Below, piece after piece: positions 12,620 through 24,189 of a stretch of DNA of 64,000 bases. Origin of the DNA: Coptis chinensis (taxonomy: Eukaryota; Streptophyta; Magnoliopsida; Ranunculales; Ranunculaceae); the NCBI GenBank assembly GCA_015680905.1, contig CM027380.1, positions 107,866,501 to 107,930,500 on the forward strand, written 5' to 3'. Numbering within the stretch: position 1 is the stretch's first letter; every line of letters begins with the position of its first letter. The notes beneath the pieces were generated by a model. The model was not told the origin of the DNA and searched no databases. It saw nothing but the letters and a program-made list of their open reading frames with translations. The position numbers and the translations under genes are program-made.

Positions 12620-13432
12620 ATATGACAGTTTATGGTGGGGATGTCGAACCCGTATGACAGTTTATTGTGGGAATGTCGAACCCGTATGTATGACAGTTTA
12701 CTGTGGGAATATCGAACCCATATGTAAGGTAGGGAATCGGGTTGGGTTCGGGTTGATTTTCATATCCGTTTTTTTATTTGGGTCGGGTTCGGATTCGGGT
12801 CTGTTGTGTTCGGATATAATTTTTGGTTTGTTTTTCTAAAAAAATTTAGTGTTATCCGATCGGGTTTGTCGGGTTCGGCCGTTCAGGTTGAACATTGCGG
12901 TTTGGTTCGGGTTCGGATATGGTAAAACTATTCGGGTTTGGGTTTGACCATATCCGACTTGAACCTAACCCATTCCCTGCTCTACCCGTATATATGATAG
13001 TTTAGGGGAGTGTTTAGGACAGTGTCGAACCTGTATGTATGACAGTTTACGATGGGAATGTCGAACCCGTATGTATGACAACTTAGGAGAGTGTCGAACC
13101 CGTAGATATGACAGTTTAGGGGAATATCGAACCCGTATATATAACAGTTTAGGAGAGTGTCGAACCCGTAGGTATGACAGTTTAGGGGAGTGTTGAACTC
13201 GTATGACAGTTTACTGTGGAAATGTTGAACCCGTATATATGACAGTTTAGGGGAGTGTCGAACATGTAGGTATGGCAGTCTAGGAGAGTGTCGAACCCGT
13301 ATGTATAACAATTTAGGGGAGTGTTGAATGTTGAACCTGTATGTATGACAATGTATGACAGTTTAGGGTATGACAGTTTACTATGGGAATGTTGAACCCG
13401 TATGTATGACAGTTTAGGGGAGTGTAGCCGTA
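12620..13432. repeat. Degenerate minisatellite (about 33-40 bp units)
   Basis: Units of the form GTATGTATGACAGTTTA-GGGGAGTGTCGAACCC recur about twenty times, in two flavours (TTTAGGGGAGTGT and TTTACTGTGGGAATGT). On the minus strand part of it reads as repeated CHTYGFDTPLN-like peptides, a by-product of unit lengths near a multiple of three. A separate element at 12724-12983 interrupts the array. Confidence 0.85.
12724..12983. mobile_element. GGGTTCGGG-rich MITE, hAT-like, inside the minisatellite
   Basis: A 260-bp block foreign to the array, rich in GGGTTCGGGTT on one side and its complement on the other. Ends are inverted: GTAGGGAATCGGGTTGGG against CAGGGAATGGGTTAGG from the other strand. 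Flanks ACCCATAT and ACCCGTAT could be an 8-bp target duplication, but the same bases belong to the host repeat unit, so the TSD is ambiguous. Resembles the 33338-34535 element in composition. Confidence 0.5.
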
Positions 13433-13547
13433 TGCTTTGTGAACCCAGTAACTGTTGGGCACTTTAATCAGTGTTATTGAGTAAATGAAATGGAAGCACT
13501 TGTGGCTTGTAGAAATTGCGTTAAGGGCTTATCAATTGCTGTATTAA

Positions 13548-14035
13548 ATAATGAGCGGGAGAGGGCATACGAATTGCTGCTGGTAAAATATGAGTTGGAG
13601 AGGGCTTACGAATTGTCTCTGGAAAATGAGCTTGCTTGATGAGTTGATGATATGTAGTGATCTAGAGAGAGATCGAGAGGGCTTATGAATTGCCTCTATA
13701 AATAGATAGGACTTACGAATTGCCTAGTAGTGGGTTGATTTCTTGCCTTTGTGTGATACTAAGTTGGAGGTCTTACGAACTGCCTCAATAAATGTAAAGG
13801 TCTTACCAATTGTCTTAATAAAGTATGAGCTTGAGAGGGCTTGCGAATGACCTTGATAAAATACGAGCTAGAGAGGGCTTACGAATGGCCTCTGAAAATT
13901 ATACCAAGAGCCTTAATAAAATATATGAGCTAGAGAGGGCTTACGAACGACCTCTGAAAATTATACAAATAGCTTTTATAAAATATATGAGCTAGAGAGG
14001 GCTTATGAACGACTTCTGTAAATTGCCTCATTTGT
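13548..14035. repeat. Second degenerate tandem repeat (GAGAGGGCTTACGAA units)
   Basis: About ten copies of a 45-65 bp unit built on GAGCTAGAGAGGGCTTACGAATGGCCTC-AAAATTAT-type sequence, most regular at 13850-14030. It abuts the 3' end of the kinesin fragment. Confidence 0.75.
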
Positions 14036-14039
14036 GAGT

Positions 14040-17000
14040 CTGGGTGAAGGGTAGCAATTGAGACCCGCCTTCCGGGATGAATGGATGATGAAACTGAGTT
14101 GAAGTTTGAGGAGGCTGCACTGCAATTGAGACTCGCCTTGCTCGAATCAGAGTTTTGGTGTTGGTTGTTCTCACCGTCCCAGAAATATTCTCCTTTTCAT
14201 CTGTTGATGATGAGGTATGATTGGCAGTGCCTGTTTTACATGGAATCTTGGGCATTGAAGGAAGGTTAGTGATGCCTCTCATTGGAGGCCTCGACTTGGA
14301 GGGTCCAACTGGCGGCTTTTCCTGTGTCCAAACTTCTGATTTTGGTATGAAAATGCTAACAAAGAAGATGGTTTAGCTGAAGCTGCAGTGACTCTATTTT
14401 CCTGTTGGAGTCTGGCTTTCCTCTCCTCTGCCAATTGACTCTCGAGATCCCATGTCTCTGTCAAACGTGCAATAACAGAAATTTAAACTTTTGAGTTATT
14501 CACAAATAAAAAACAATTTAATCGATGTTCTCAAGTCGTTATCTTTACCTTCTCTTCTCTTGAAGACTTCTGCAGAGTTGTTTTTTGTTTTTTTTTTTTT
14601 TTTTTTGATTGGCAAGCGAGGTTGTTAACGGGGACCCCTACCCCTATTATTAATCATAAAAAAATTGTGTTTACAATCACTTCCTCACATACTCTCTTCC
14701 TATAGCATCATCATGTGCTATTTTGATTACATTTTCTGCTAATGTGCTAATTACAATTTCATGATAACTAACATTTGGGCAATTTGCCGCTATTGCATCT
14801 GCTAATGTGTTTGTTTCCCTGTAGATATGTTCTATAACGAAATATTCCACTCCTGCTAGCATATCATGGATATTCTTTATCTGCCTTCTCGCTCTCCATG
14901 GGTATTTCCTGGTCTTTATAAATGCAACCACATTTTCTGAATCCGTTTGGGCTTCTATTCTTCCTATATTCTGGCCCATAGCTAACCTGATTCCATGTTC
15001 TAATCCTTGTAATTCCACCAAAGCTATATTATGGAATTCCGATACACCATGCGCTGCTGCCACCACTACGCCCTCTTCATCTCGTATTACTGCTCCCCAT
15101 TGTCCTCTCAATCCTTTCACACTTCCATCTGTGTTTAAGGTGTAATTCCCTGCCACCGCCTTCTTCCATTTGCATTTCAAGCTTGTATGCTCCACCACCT
15201 CTACCTGCCTGTTCCAGTCCTCTTCAAACTTCTGCCTCTCGGGTCCTTCCTCCATTGTTATCTTCATCGCGTGTACCTTCACTTTCACCTCTCTCATTAT
15301 CGCTTCCACCAGCTGCTGCTCACTACTCGCTTTGTGTTCAAAAATCCTCGAGTTTCTTTCCCGCCAAACCCAATATATGAATCCTGTAAATATCAGTTTC
15401 AGAGCATCTTGCTTTCCCCCCTTCCCCTTACTTCTGTTCAGAATCCAATTCAATTCTTCCTGCCAAGTTTGCTCTCTTGTCTTGTGATAGCCTGCTCTCA
15501 TCAGCAATCCCTCCCATACCACTTTCGCATATCTGCACAGGAAGAAGAGGTGCTCTTCTGTTTCGACTCCAGTATTACACAATACACACGACTCAGATTT
15601 GACTACATCCCATTCTTTTAACCTCTGCAATGTCTTTAACCCATTTTTCAGTACCAGCCAACTTATAAATGAGTACCTTGGTATTCGATTAGTGAACCAC
15701 ACCAACCCCGACCAGTTTACTCTTTGCTTTTTGTGTCTGAGTCCCTCATATGTGTCTTTCATGGTGTAATTTCCTTCCACTGTCGCAGTCCAAACTATCT
15801 CATCATTCCCCTTATGCACCTTGACTTCTCTCTCTATGTCTTGTACTAATTCTGTACACTGCACCCTGAACCTTTGTGGAATCTGCCACTGCCCATCTTC
15901 TATTAGACATGCAACCTTACTATTCTTGTGGCATTCTGTGTATAGCAGAGCATTAGGAAACTTATCTTTCAATATGCCCTGAGGATGCCATGGATCACTC
16001 CATAGCCTTGTTTCTTCCCCATCCCCAATCAAATGCAGTGCCATCCCTTTCGCTCTCGACCTTTCCTTTAAGATGTTTCTCCAACTCCATGAACAGTCGT
16101 TTGGAATTTTAATATCCCATATATTCCTCCCTTTAATCTTATTCTTCTGTATCCATCTCACCCACAGTGTATTCTTCTTACTTATTACATTCCAGAGATG
16201 CCGTATGTTTGCTGCATGATTCGTAGTTTCCAAACATCTTATCCCAAGCCCTCCCTCACTATATGGTAAACATGAGTCCTTCCAGCTGATCAAAGCATGA
16301 GATGTGTCCCCATCAGTCCCTGTCCATAGAAAGTTTCTACATAATCTATTGATTTCATCTATTGCCCTTTGAGGCAAGACAAACGATGATAACCAATACA
16401 CGCTCAAGTTATTGAGCACTGCTTTCAACAATTGCAATCTCCCTGCATAATACAAGAATTTACTCCTCCATCCTTGAATTCTCTTTGTTACCTTTGTGAT
16501 GAGAGGCATACAATTTGTAAATGTGAGTCTTGTGGTGATGAGCGGCATTCCCAAGTACTTCATTGGCAGCACTCCTTAAGAGAATTGTAATGTCTGTGTT
16601 GCTTCCTCAATGTTTCTTTCATCCATTCCTGTAAAGAATACTTGGCTTTTCTGTACATTTACTTCTAATCCCGAGCACCTTTTAAAAACCTCAAGTGTGG
16701 CCTTCAGTGTGTTTGCTGTTCCCAAATCTCCATGCATGAATGCTATCAAGTCATCTGCAAAGGATAAATGGGTTATCATAGGATCATGACATTTATAATG
16801 AAGTTTGTAATCTCCCCTCACCACACTTTGCATCATAAGTTCTGAGAACAACTCCATGACCATAACAAATAAATATGGTGACATTGGATCCCCTTGCCTT
16901 ATTCCTCTCTTGCCTAAAAAATATCCGTAAGGCGTTCCATTCAAATAATAATAGAAGAGAATTAATGCGAATACATGCCATAACCCATCCAATGAATCTA

Positions 17001-18595
17001 GTTGGGAATCCAAACCTTGTCAATGCGAACTCGACTGTTTCCCATCTCACTGAATCATATGTCTTTTTCAGATCAATCTTTGCTGCCATTCTCGAAGGTT
17101 CCTCATCTCTATGATAATTATGTAATAACTCATGAGACAATAAAATATTATCTTGGATGCTCCTTCACGAGATGAGCGGCGATTGATTTGGAGATACTAC
17201 ATTATGCATAATATTCCTCATTCTGCTAGTCATGACCTTAGTAATGCTTTTATACATCACACTACAGCATGATATTGGTCTATAATCACTCAGCGATGAA
17301 GGACTCAAATTCTTAGGGATAAGAGTTACACAAGTCGAGTTTACCTCCTTCAATAGCATTCCAGAATTGAAAAAGTTCTTAATGGCCTTCACAAAATCAT
17401 CTCCTATTATTCTCCATGCAGATTTGAAGAAGTGTGATCCAAATCCATCTCCCCCTGGTGCTTTATCACTATCAATTCCAGCCAGCGCCTCCACTATCTC
17501 ATCTCTTGTTACATCTCTCTCCAGCTCCCCTTTTAATTCTGCGTTTAATACATATATGGGCTGTATTTCATCAAACATATCGAAATCTGGTCTTGTAAGG
17601 TTTCTTGGACTATACAGCTCCCTATAATATTCTACACATTCTCTCCCAATCTCATCCACCTCTTCAATCATATTCCCACTTCCATCTTTAAGGCATGTTA
17701 TCTTATTCGTCATTCTTCTTGCCTGCATAGACTTGAAGAAATATGTTGTGTTGTTATCCCCTAGCACTATCACTTGATCTCTTGAGTTCTGTTTCTTCAT
17801 AGATTCATCATTCAAAGAAGCTCTAACATATCCTGTTATAGCCTCTTTTTCCTCTTGCATCAGTGTTACCTCCATTGGTTGTTGTTGTAACTTGGTCTGT
17901 ACCTCATCTAGTCTCTTTTTCTCTTTCTCTAACCGAACCTCTACTTTCCCCACTCTTTCCTTGTTCCATTCTATCAAAGCTAGCTTCACATACTTTAACT
18001 TCCTCATGAATACATACATTGGATTCCCAACCACCGGAGTTTCCCATGCTTTCTGTATCAGTTCCATGTACCCTTCCTCTTTAGACCAGAAATTAAAGTA
18101 TCTGAATGTTCTTTTCTTCTTATGCCTTTGAACAACTGAGTACACCACCATGGCTGAATGGTCTGATGTTGCTCCTGGATTTAAGAACCCTGCCTCCATA
18201 TCATTATTCTCATCAACCCATTCTGAATTCACCATAACCCTATCTAGTTTACACCATACTCTGTCATCTTGTTTGTTACTCCATGTGAGAAAATTACCAC
18301 TGTATCTCAAATCTACCAGCCCAGCTCTGCAGAGTTGTTCACGGGAAGCAAACCTCAGCTGCAATGATTGCAAGCTGTTCTGTAATTTCATTATTCCCTT
18401 CTCATCCTGCTGTTGCTTCTCAGCCTGTTCAGAATGAAAGAAAGGGAAGAATTTAAACAACCATCAAGTATAAGTACCTTCGATATGAACTGCCCTTTTG
18501 ATATTCTTAGTGTAGAGAGAATATGAGAAGCGTACCATCTGCTTGTACTTGAACAACTCCTGAGGATCTGCTTGTTTATGTGCAGGTCATCAGGT
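14040..18595 (-). pseudogene. Kinesin C-terminal region (probably KIN-14 type), broken by a LINE
   Basis: Read on the minus strand, host coding pieces lie on both sides of a LINE: about 18545-18595 (PQELFKYKQ), 18340-18424 (AEKQQQDEKGIMKLQNSLQS, LQLRFASREQLCR), then, after the LINE, 14549-14582 and exons down to about 14040 (ETWDLESQLAEERKARLQQE, VGPSKSRPPMRGITNLPSMP, KTLIRARRVSIAVQPPQTST). The heptad-rich coiled coil with 'DLESQLAEERK' and the basic RARRVSIA tail fit the end of plant kinesin-14-like motors; no motor domain is in the window, so the subfamily is tentative. A frame slip near 14310 separates the QNQK and KPPVGPSK parts, and the LINE cuts an exon. Probably a dead gene or gene end. 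Confidence 0.6.
14583..18326 (-). mobile_element. 5'-truncated L1-type LINE with RT, zinc-binding and RNase H domains
   Basis: A poly(A) tail (T run just after 14583 on the plus strand) marks the 3' end. The 13-bp sequence CTGCAGAGTTGTT occurs at 14570-14582 and 18327-18339, a target duplication. Minus-strand coding, in order: end of the endonuclease (DLRYSGNFLTWSNKQDDRVW), reverse transcriptase (YRPISCCSVMYKSITKV; AAKIDLKKTYDSV; KRGIRQGDPMSPYLFV; LSFADDLIAF with the FADD active site), zf-RVT region (CNTGVETEEHLFFLCRYAKVVW), and an RNase H domain (LNTDGS at about 15130, DSENVVAFIK). The frame is broken around 17140 and 16576-16800, and the first open reading frame and most of the endonuclease are missing. 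Inactive copy. The 631-residue open frame 14677-16572 is its longest uninterrupted part. Confidence 0.92.
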
Positions 18596-19624
18596 CATGC
18601 TCAACCCCTCGAACTCGACTTGCAAAGTTCAGCGAACAGAGGGTCTCTACTGAGTCCGCGGAACTTGGGCTGATTTGAACAAACATAATGGTCTTGCAAT
18701 TTTCCCCTGTATTTCACAAAGGGCGTGCTTGTTAAATTTTCCCACTTGAGGGGCAAATATGTAATGGGAAAATATTTTCCCACTTCAAAATTGTTCGGCA
18801 AACTAATTAGTGAGAAAATATTGATTTGCCGCTGCTTGTTTCGTCAATGGCAAATGATTGGCAAATTTCATTTGTCAGGTTTTCCTCTGCTTGATAATAC
18901 AAATTTGGCAAACACAACATTCGGCAAATCTACTGTTCAATGAATTCAACCCTAGTTTTGAATCATTAGCTTCTCTCACTCTCTTTGTGATGTGAAAGTT
19001 AGCCGCCTCAACTCTCTCTCAAAGTGGATTTTTACTGTGATTGAATTAACATATTTCGCAAGGAGATTTGGTTCATCTCTTTATTCAATAAATTATCCAG
19101 GTTTCACTCATTTTTTTCTTCATTTGAAAAGTTATGTTTCTTCTGTATTTTATTCTTTGTTGTTTTTGAATGAATTTGTTGTTCTTGGTTGATTAATTGA
19201 TAGAATTGTGTTTTGTCGAGAGAAGAGTTTCTCTTTAGTGTGTGTTCTTATTTGATCAATTGTTGATTGATTCCCTTCTTTTGAGTCTAGTTGTCCATCA
19301 CAATAACCATAGTAGCTCACAAGCATCTACTTTGCAATTCGTCAGGTTTGCAGTCATATCTTCTATTGCGTGCAAGTGCATCAGTTACAAGTTTATCTGT
19401 CAGCAGTTTACAGTGTAGTTGTGTTCTGCTTGTGACTACCCTTGTATCCCATTAGGGACCTGGGTTCAATCTCGACAACCAGTTTTAATTTGAATGAGTG
19501 TCGACAATTTTGTTCCCTCATTTGATTTGTTTTAAGGGCTTATTGTAGATTCCAGACTTCTTGGACAACATTTACCTTTCTAGTCCCCCTCTTAAAGTTT
19601 TGTGGCCTTTAAAAATTTTCATGG
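18596..19624. other. Intergenic, no gene recognised
   Basis: AT-rich sequence on the 5' side of the kinesin fragment. At 18730-18940 GGCAAATTT / TTTCCCAC motifs recur, perhaps an old repeat. No conserved open frame. Confidence 0.4.
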
Positions 19625-19632
19625 CTTTATGT

Positions 19633-19815
19633 CTATGTTACATAACCACACCATATTTCAAAAAAATCCGTGTCGGATACGTATCCACGTGTCCGTGTCG
19701 GACACACATGGACACATATCATGTGTAATATACCTAAATTTTTATATCTTGCTGTGTCAGACACTTCGTATCCGTGTCGGATACGGACACACGCATCCGT
19801 GTCAATGTAACATAG
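19633..19815. mobile_element. 183-bp MITE with 8-bp target duplication
   Basis: Ends are CTATGTTACAT and ATGTAACATAG (perfect inverted repeats). CTTTATGT flanks both sides (19625-19632 and 19816-19823). The interior is made of GTGTCGGATACG / CGTGTCCGTGTCGG motifs. An 8-bp duplication fits the hAT superfamily. Confidence 0.85.
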
Positions 19816-19823
19816 CTTTATGT

Positions 19824-20655
19824 AGATTGCAGACTTCTTGGTCAACATTTTTTCATTTATATCTATTCTATTCTTGGGGGTCACGGAACAATCCACAAAT
19901 CTAAGTCTAATTAAATACCACAGTTATTATCATGTGGCTGGTTTATTTTCATCTTGGGCCGAACCAGATCAAATCCTAAAATTATTTCTTCATTTCTGTT
20001 CTACGTAATATAGCGTTGAATTGTGGATTGCTTTGATAATTGGAACTATCTACTTTGTTGTTTGTATAGTTGTATTGCTTGCTTGTGTTCTTTGAAGAGT
20101 GGGAGAGGAAAAACATGGACCTGACTTTGGTCACGTTATGGACAACAACTTCTAAAGTTAACTATTTGGTTCTTTGTTTTTTTCTTACTACTATGCTCAA
20201 CTATATCTTGTTTCACCATTCCGTGTTCGTTTGATGATTCTACTTGAGAATGTTGTTTTAATGTATTAGTATCAATAGAGATCACTGGCCATCGTAGTGA
20301 TGCTATTAGTCCCATTTGGCAATGTTACTAACTAAATTGATAGTAGATGTGCTTAGCGGTCTGCGCCTGCAGGGCAGAAACTTTAGGTCCTGCTCGAGCT
20401 CAATTTTGACTTAGAGTTAGATTTCGGTTTCAACTGCCTACACAAAAACACTAAAACACTACGCGTCTACTTTCAAGTGAACCAAGTGTCATTACTTTTC
20501 GTTGTCTGTGCAAGAAGTTGAGAAATATACAAGTTCTACTGTTCAAACTGAAATTCCCATTCCTTTTACTCACATTGATGGTGAATTATGGGAGTTTGCT
20601 TTTCAATTCTTATGCACTTAAAAAATGATTGAAGTGTACAGACAAGTATTAATTA
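19824..20655. other. Intergenic, no gene recognised
   Basis: No open frame, repeat or RNA gene that I can support. Confidence 0.4.
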
Positions 20656-20659
20656 GTGA

Positions 20660-21603
20660 TCTGGTCAGTGAACAAGTGTACCAGGTCTATGGCGCTTCAT
20701 CTTCTGCGAGTCACAAGAGAAAGCAGAGTCAACCGAGCACTGCCGAGCCCTCCTCCAAGAGACAATAGACTGACGAAGCACTTTTGGCCGAGTTTGAGCC
20801 TTTGCTACAGGAGCATCTCCTCCCCCTTGTATTTATTCCCGGCCCCTGACTATTAAACAGGTACGTAGAGAACCTGGCTTCCCAAGCCATGATCCCTTGG
20901 AATTCGATTGAAACTCAGAGATTCATCCGGATTTGGCCGAACCAGACTAGCAGTACGAGACTGTTTGGCCGAGAGGTCAAGGAGATGCTATGGTTTCCGG
21001 ACACCCAAGTCCCTCTGCCTCTAACTCCGCATATAGTTTCCCATCTCCCAGTGGAGCCGAGCCATCTACTTCTCTAAGACCTGTTCCGAGGGATCCAGAT
21101 CAATCTGCCTCGGAATGGGAAGGAAATTACCCCGGCTATCGATCTAATGGTTTTCAATATATCTCGTCCGAACCGAGACCATCAAAAGTGGCATAAGAAC
21201 CACCTGGATTCTATTCCTTTGATCCATCTACTTCGTCCGAACCAAGCAATGCAATGTAGCAGGGTCGGAGAAGGAACCTGAGAAAAATAAAGCAATCACT
21301 CTGCGGTGTAAGTAAAGCCCTCCGGTAGGTAGTTCTTCTTATGTTGCTACAAGCGTGAAATCGCCAAGGAACTCAAAAAATGGCTCAGTCCCCAGGAATG
21401 ACAAAGAATTCCAAAGCGTTTGCGAAGAAAGAAGCCTACTTGAAGAAGGCTGCCAAGAGGTCTCAATCTAAGACAAGGGCACTTACCTCAATTGTGGCAT
21501 TGCCTTCATCATCCCTCGGAAAGGTTGATGAGCTTTTGGACAATTCGATATGGATATGGCCGAACCCCAGAAGCATCAGACCGTCTGTAATGGGTCGTCC
21601 CTA
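20660..21603 (+). other. Unassigned repeat-like sequence, possibly a retroelement remnant
   Basis: GC content and codon-like phrasing differ from the AT-rich neighbours. Short plus-strand frames read as a polar protein (SASEWEGNYPGYRSNGF; KNSKAFAKKEAYLKKAAKRS), interrupted by stops. TTTGGCCGA / CCGAACCAGA motifs recur. It could be a broken gag-like region, but no protease, polymerase or LTR is present. It ends abruptly where the GCH1 fragment starts at 21604. Confidence 0.3.
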
Positions 21604-21844
21604 GTTGGAAGCTGCAAGTGCAGGAAAGGCTCACCAGGCAGATTGTGGAAACAGTTTCTTCAGTGTTTGGTGGAGATGTGATGGCTGTAGTGGAAGCCAA
21701 TCACATCTGTATGATCTCCAGGGGAATTGAGAAGGTGGGAAGTAGTACAGCTACAATTGCTACATTGGGCCGATTTTCAACTGACCCATCTGCCAAGGAA
21801 TTATTTTTGCAGACTGTTTCTGACAGCACTGCTTGTGGAGGGTG
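21604..21844 (+). pseudogene. GTP cyclohydrolase I, 3' fragment (last 79 codons)
   Basis: Begins inside the gene at WKLQVQERLTRQIVETVSSV and runs open to the normal end SDSTACGG-TGA, followed by the GCH1 3' flank. It matches the intact gene (32902-33143) at nearly every base and not the pseudogene at 40043-41334, which has VMEGNFVVLL-stop at this place. Lacks the N-terminal domain and the CEHH zinc/active-site motif, so it cannot be functional. The left junction at 21603/21604 is a breakpoint of the segmental duplication. Confidence 0.9.
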
Positions 21845-22497
21845 ACCACTTTGTTGTTGTTATATTGCATTTATATCAAGTTATTCTCTTATATTCTTTT
21901 CAAACGCCGTCCCTCCTTTTTCTCTTATCATCTTTCTTTTTGCGTGTCTGGGTGTGCAAACATGGCCAGAATAAATCATAAGCAGAGAGCTGTTACCATT
22001 GTTGTCTTTTGCACAAGTTTTGAGTTGGTTGTGCAATTGTATCAATATCAAATGCTAGTGAGCATGGGCATAACAGTTGAGATTCCATTTATTTGGCTTA
22101 TCCTTGAGCTGTAGTCCGAGATCTTCCAGAATGTACAACAATATCTTATATGCCTTGCAGTGATATTTTTTGTATTTGTTGCTTGAGGCACAAGTTGTGC
22201 TTGATCTTACTTATGTTGTCAGAGCGGTGGAAGTGAGATTTTGAAGAGCCCAAGAAAGCATTTTCAGTTTTGATCAAAGGGGTGTTGATTTTGTGAAATG
22301 AATTGTAGTCTCTTTGGATTGAGTTAAAAACAAGACTGGTATTGGGAGAGGGAGTTGTATCTCTATTAACCGGTTATTGAGTGTTCATCTACCGTTAAAG
22401 TGTGGATGTAAATCGAGAGCTTAAAATCACGAACAGTTGCGTCCAATTTTCCCAGTCAGTCACTGAAACCTTAAAATTTCAGAATCTCTATCAATCA

Positions 22498-24189
22498 ATG
22501 GCAGCAGCTAGGTTCTTACCCAAACTAATTTCCCATCCCTCAATTTCAACTGCCCCAAATCACCAAACCCATTTCTAACTTCACCACATCATTACAGACA
22601 GAATATTACTTGCAAATCTTTTACAGAGGTATGGTTTTCCACCTACTAGTCTAAATGAATTTCTAGAAAAGAATTAATTTCTGTTGAATTTTAGTTTATT
22701 AGATGTAGAAAAATCTTTGGGCTTTCTTTTATCATTTAAATTAACTCAGAAAGTTTCTGTATTGACTACTTGGGTTTTTGAAGAAATGGGAAAATGGGTT
22801 TTCAGAGTTGTTAGGAGGAGTTTCTAATAATGTTTCTACTATAATGTTAATACAAAGTGTACTTGAACATAGTAGCAAACTTCATATTGAACCTACTGAT
22901 GTTTCTATGTGTTTATGCGGTTTAAAGGGTTTGGGTTTTAGTGATGAGTGTTGGAGTTATCCCTCACATGAGGAGAAACTGAAATTCATTCTGCGTGAAG
23001 AAGGCTGAGCGTGCGCGCGCTCAGTTTGGTCTTGCACAAGGCGCGGCTCGCGCTCATGCCTTGGACGACTTCTAGTGTTTTTCAGCGCGACCCGCGTTCG
23101 ACTTGGCCTTGCCCAAGGCGCGCCTTGCGCCCATGCCTATCTTCGGCAGAATTCTATTTTTTGTGAACCACAAGTTTGCACTATAAGGTTTGGGTTTTTG
23201 GCAAAACCAAACACATGCTGAGACACGAAAATACACAGCACACAGAGAGGAAACCCAATCTTGAAAGCAATCAAGATTGAGAGATAACATTTACAGAGAA
23301 ACAACCTTGTAAAGAGAGATGAGTGATCTAGTAAGGTAAGAGACTGAAATGAGAATGTTGGTATTGGTATAAACCCCAACAATGAGAATGTTGTTAAGAT
23401 TCTACAATGATTTCCAAGAGTGATTTACTATGAGAAGATTGAGGGATATAGAGGGGCAGGATTGAGTTTTTGAAGAAGGGGTTAGGGATATCGTGCAACA
23501 GAGAAATTGATGCTATATGTTATTCGTTTTCGATGGTTTTAGGATTAGGCGTGGAAGAAAGGTTGAAGCCGCTGTTTAATGAATTTCGAAGTTAGGGGTT
23601 TGGTGGGAATGTCATTAAAAATGAGATCATTGTGAATCCAGAAATTCTCAGTGTGGAAGTTGGGGAGCTTTCTCGATGTTTAGAACTGCTCAAGGGTTTA
23701 AAATGTAGGGTACCAGTTGAGGAGAAAATTCTAGAGAAAGGGTATTTTAGAGCTGGCTTTGAAGTGAAACGAAGAGTAGATTGCCTATGCAGGCATGGGA
23801 TGATTCTTAGAGAAACTTTTAAGGTTGTGCAGAGAGAGCCGATGGTGATCTTATATGATCTAGAGGATATAGAAAAGAAGATTGAGTTTTTGAAACATAA
23901 GATGAGATTTGGTGTAGGTTGCCTCAACGAAGTTCTAGAGTATTTAGGTGTGAATTTTGATAAACAGATTGTTCTTCGACACAATGTCTTTGAGTACTTG
24001 AGGTCGAAAGGTGGACTTGGTTCTGAAGTGGGGCTGCAGGGTATGATAAAGTCTAGCAGGCTTCAATTCTACAACCTTTATGTCAAGCCATATCCAGACT
24101 GTGAGAAGATCTTTGGAAGATTCTCAAAATACAAAGAAGTTAGACCCCGACATCCTATTGGATTGTGGAAGCTGTTCAAGCCACCAAAG
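22498..24189 (+). pseudogene. mTERF-family protein, disabled copy 1
   Basis: Starts with MAAARFLPKLISHPSISTAP, then a leader that loses frame, then recognisable mTERF helical repeats: KWENGFSELLGGVSNNVSTI, DVSMCLCGLKGLGFSDE, and after the solo LTR VVKILQ-stop-FPRV, LGVEERLKPLFNEFRS-stop-GFGGN, and VGELSRCLELLKGLKCRVP. The PRV/PxIL repeat phrases (QREPMVILYDLEDIEKKIEF) are typical of organelle mTERF proteins, which bind nucleic acid in mitochondria or plastids. In-frame stops (CAATGATTTCC; AGTTAGGGG), an extra base near 23457 and the 433-bp solo LTR disable it. The two stops are shared with copy 2 (35021-36274), so they predate the duplication. The 3' end is replaced by a LINE tail. Confidence 0.85.
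22949..23381. mobile_element. Solo LTR (433 bp) inside mTERF pseudogene copy 1
   Basis: Starts TGTTGGAGTTATCCC and ends ATAAACCCCAACA (TG...CA, TGTTGG/CCAACA inverted), flanked by ATGAG at 22944-22948 and 23382-23386. The duplicate at about 35470 reads GTGATGAGAATGTTG without it, so the empty site is present in the window. It contains a GC-rich tract with GGCGCG/GCGCGC motifs. No internal retroelement sequence. Confidence 0.93.

Noticed and set aside
12982..13311. 109-residue minus-strand open frame with CHTYGFDTPLN repeats
   Set aside because: Generated by the minisatellite; no independent coding evidence.
15170..15621. Plus-strand open frames of 65-144 residues
   Set aside because: Shadows of the LINE reverse-transcriptase/RNase H frame on the other strand.
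17165..18460. 431-residue minus-strand protein
   Set aside because: Its first 40 residues are kinesin exon and intron codons and the rest is LINE; a chance fusion at the insertion site.
19430..19500. Possible tRNA-derived SINE (GGGTTCAATCTC resembles a B box)
   Set aside because: No A box at the right distance, no foldable cloverleaf, no poly(A) or TSD.
20660..21603. Endogenous viral sequence
   Set aside because: Polar gag-like phrases only; no movement protein, protease or polymerase motif visible, so no assignment is justified.
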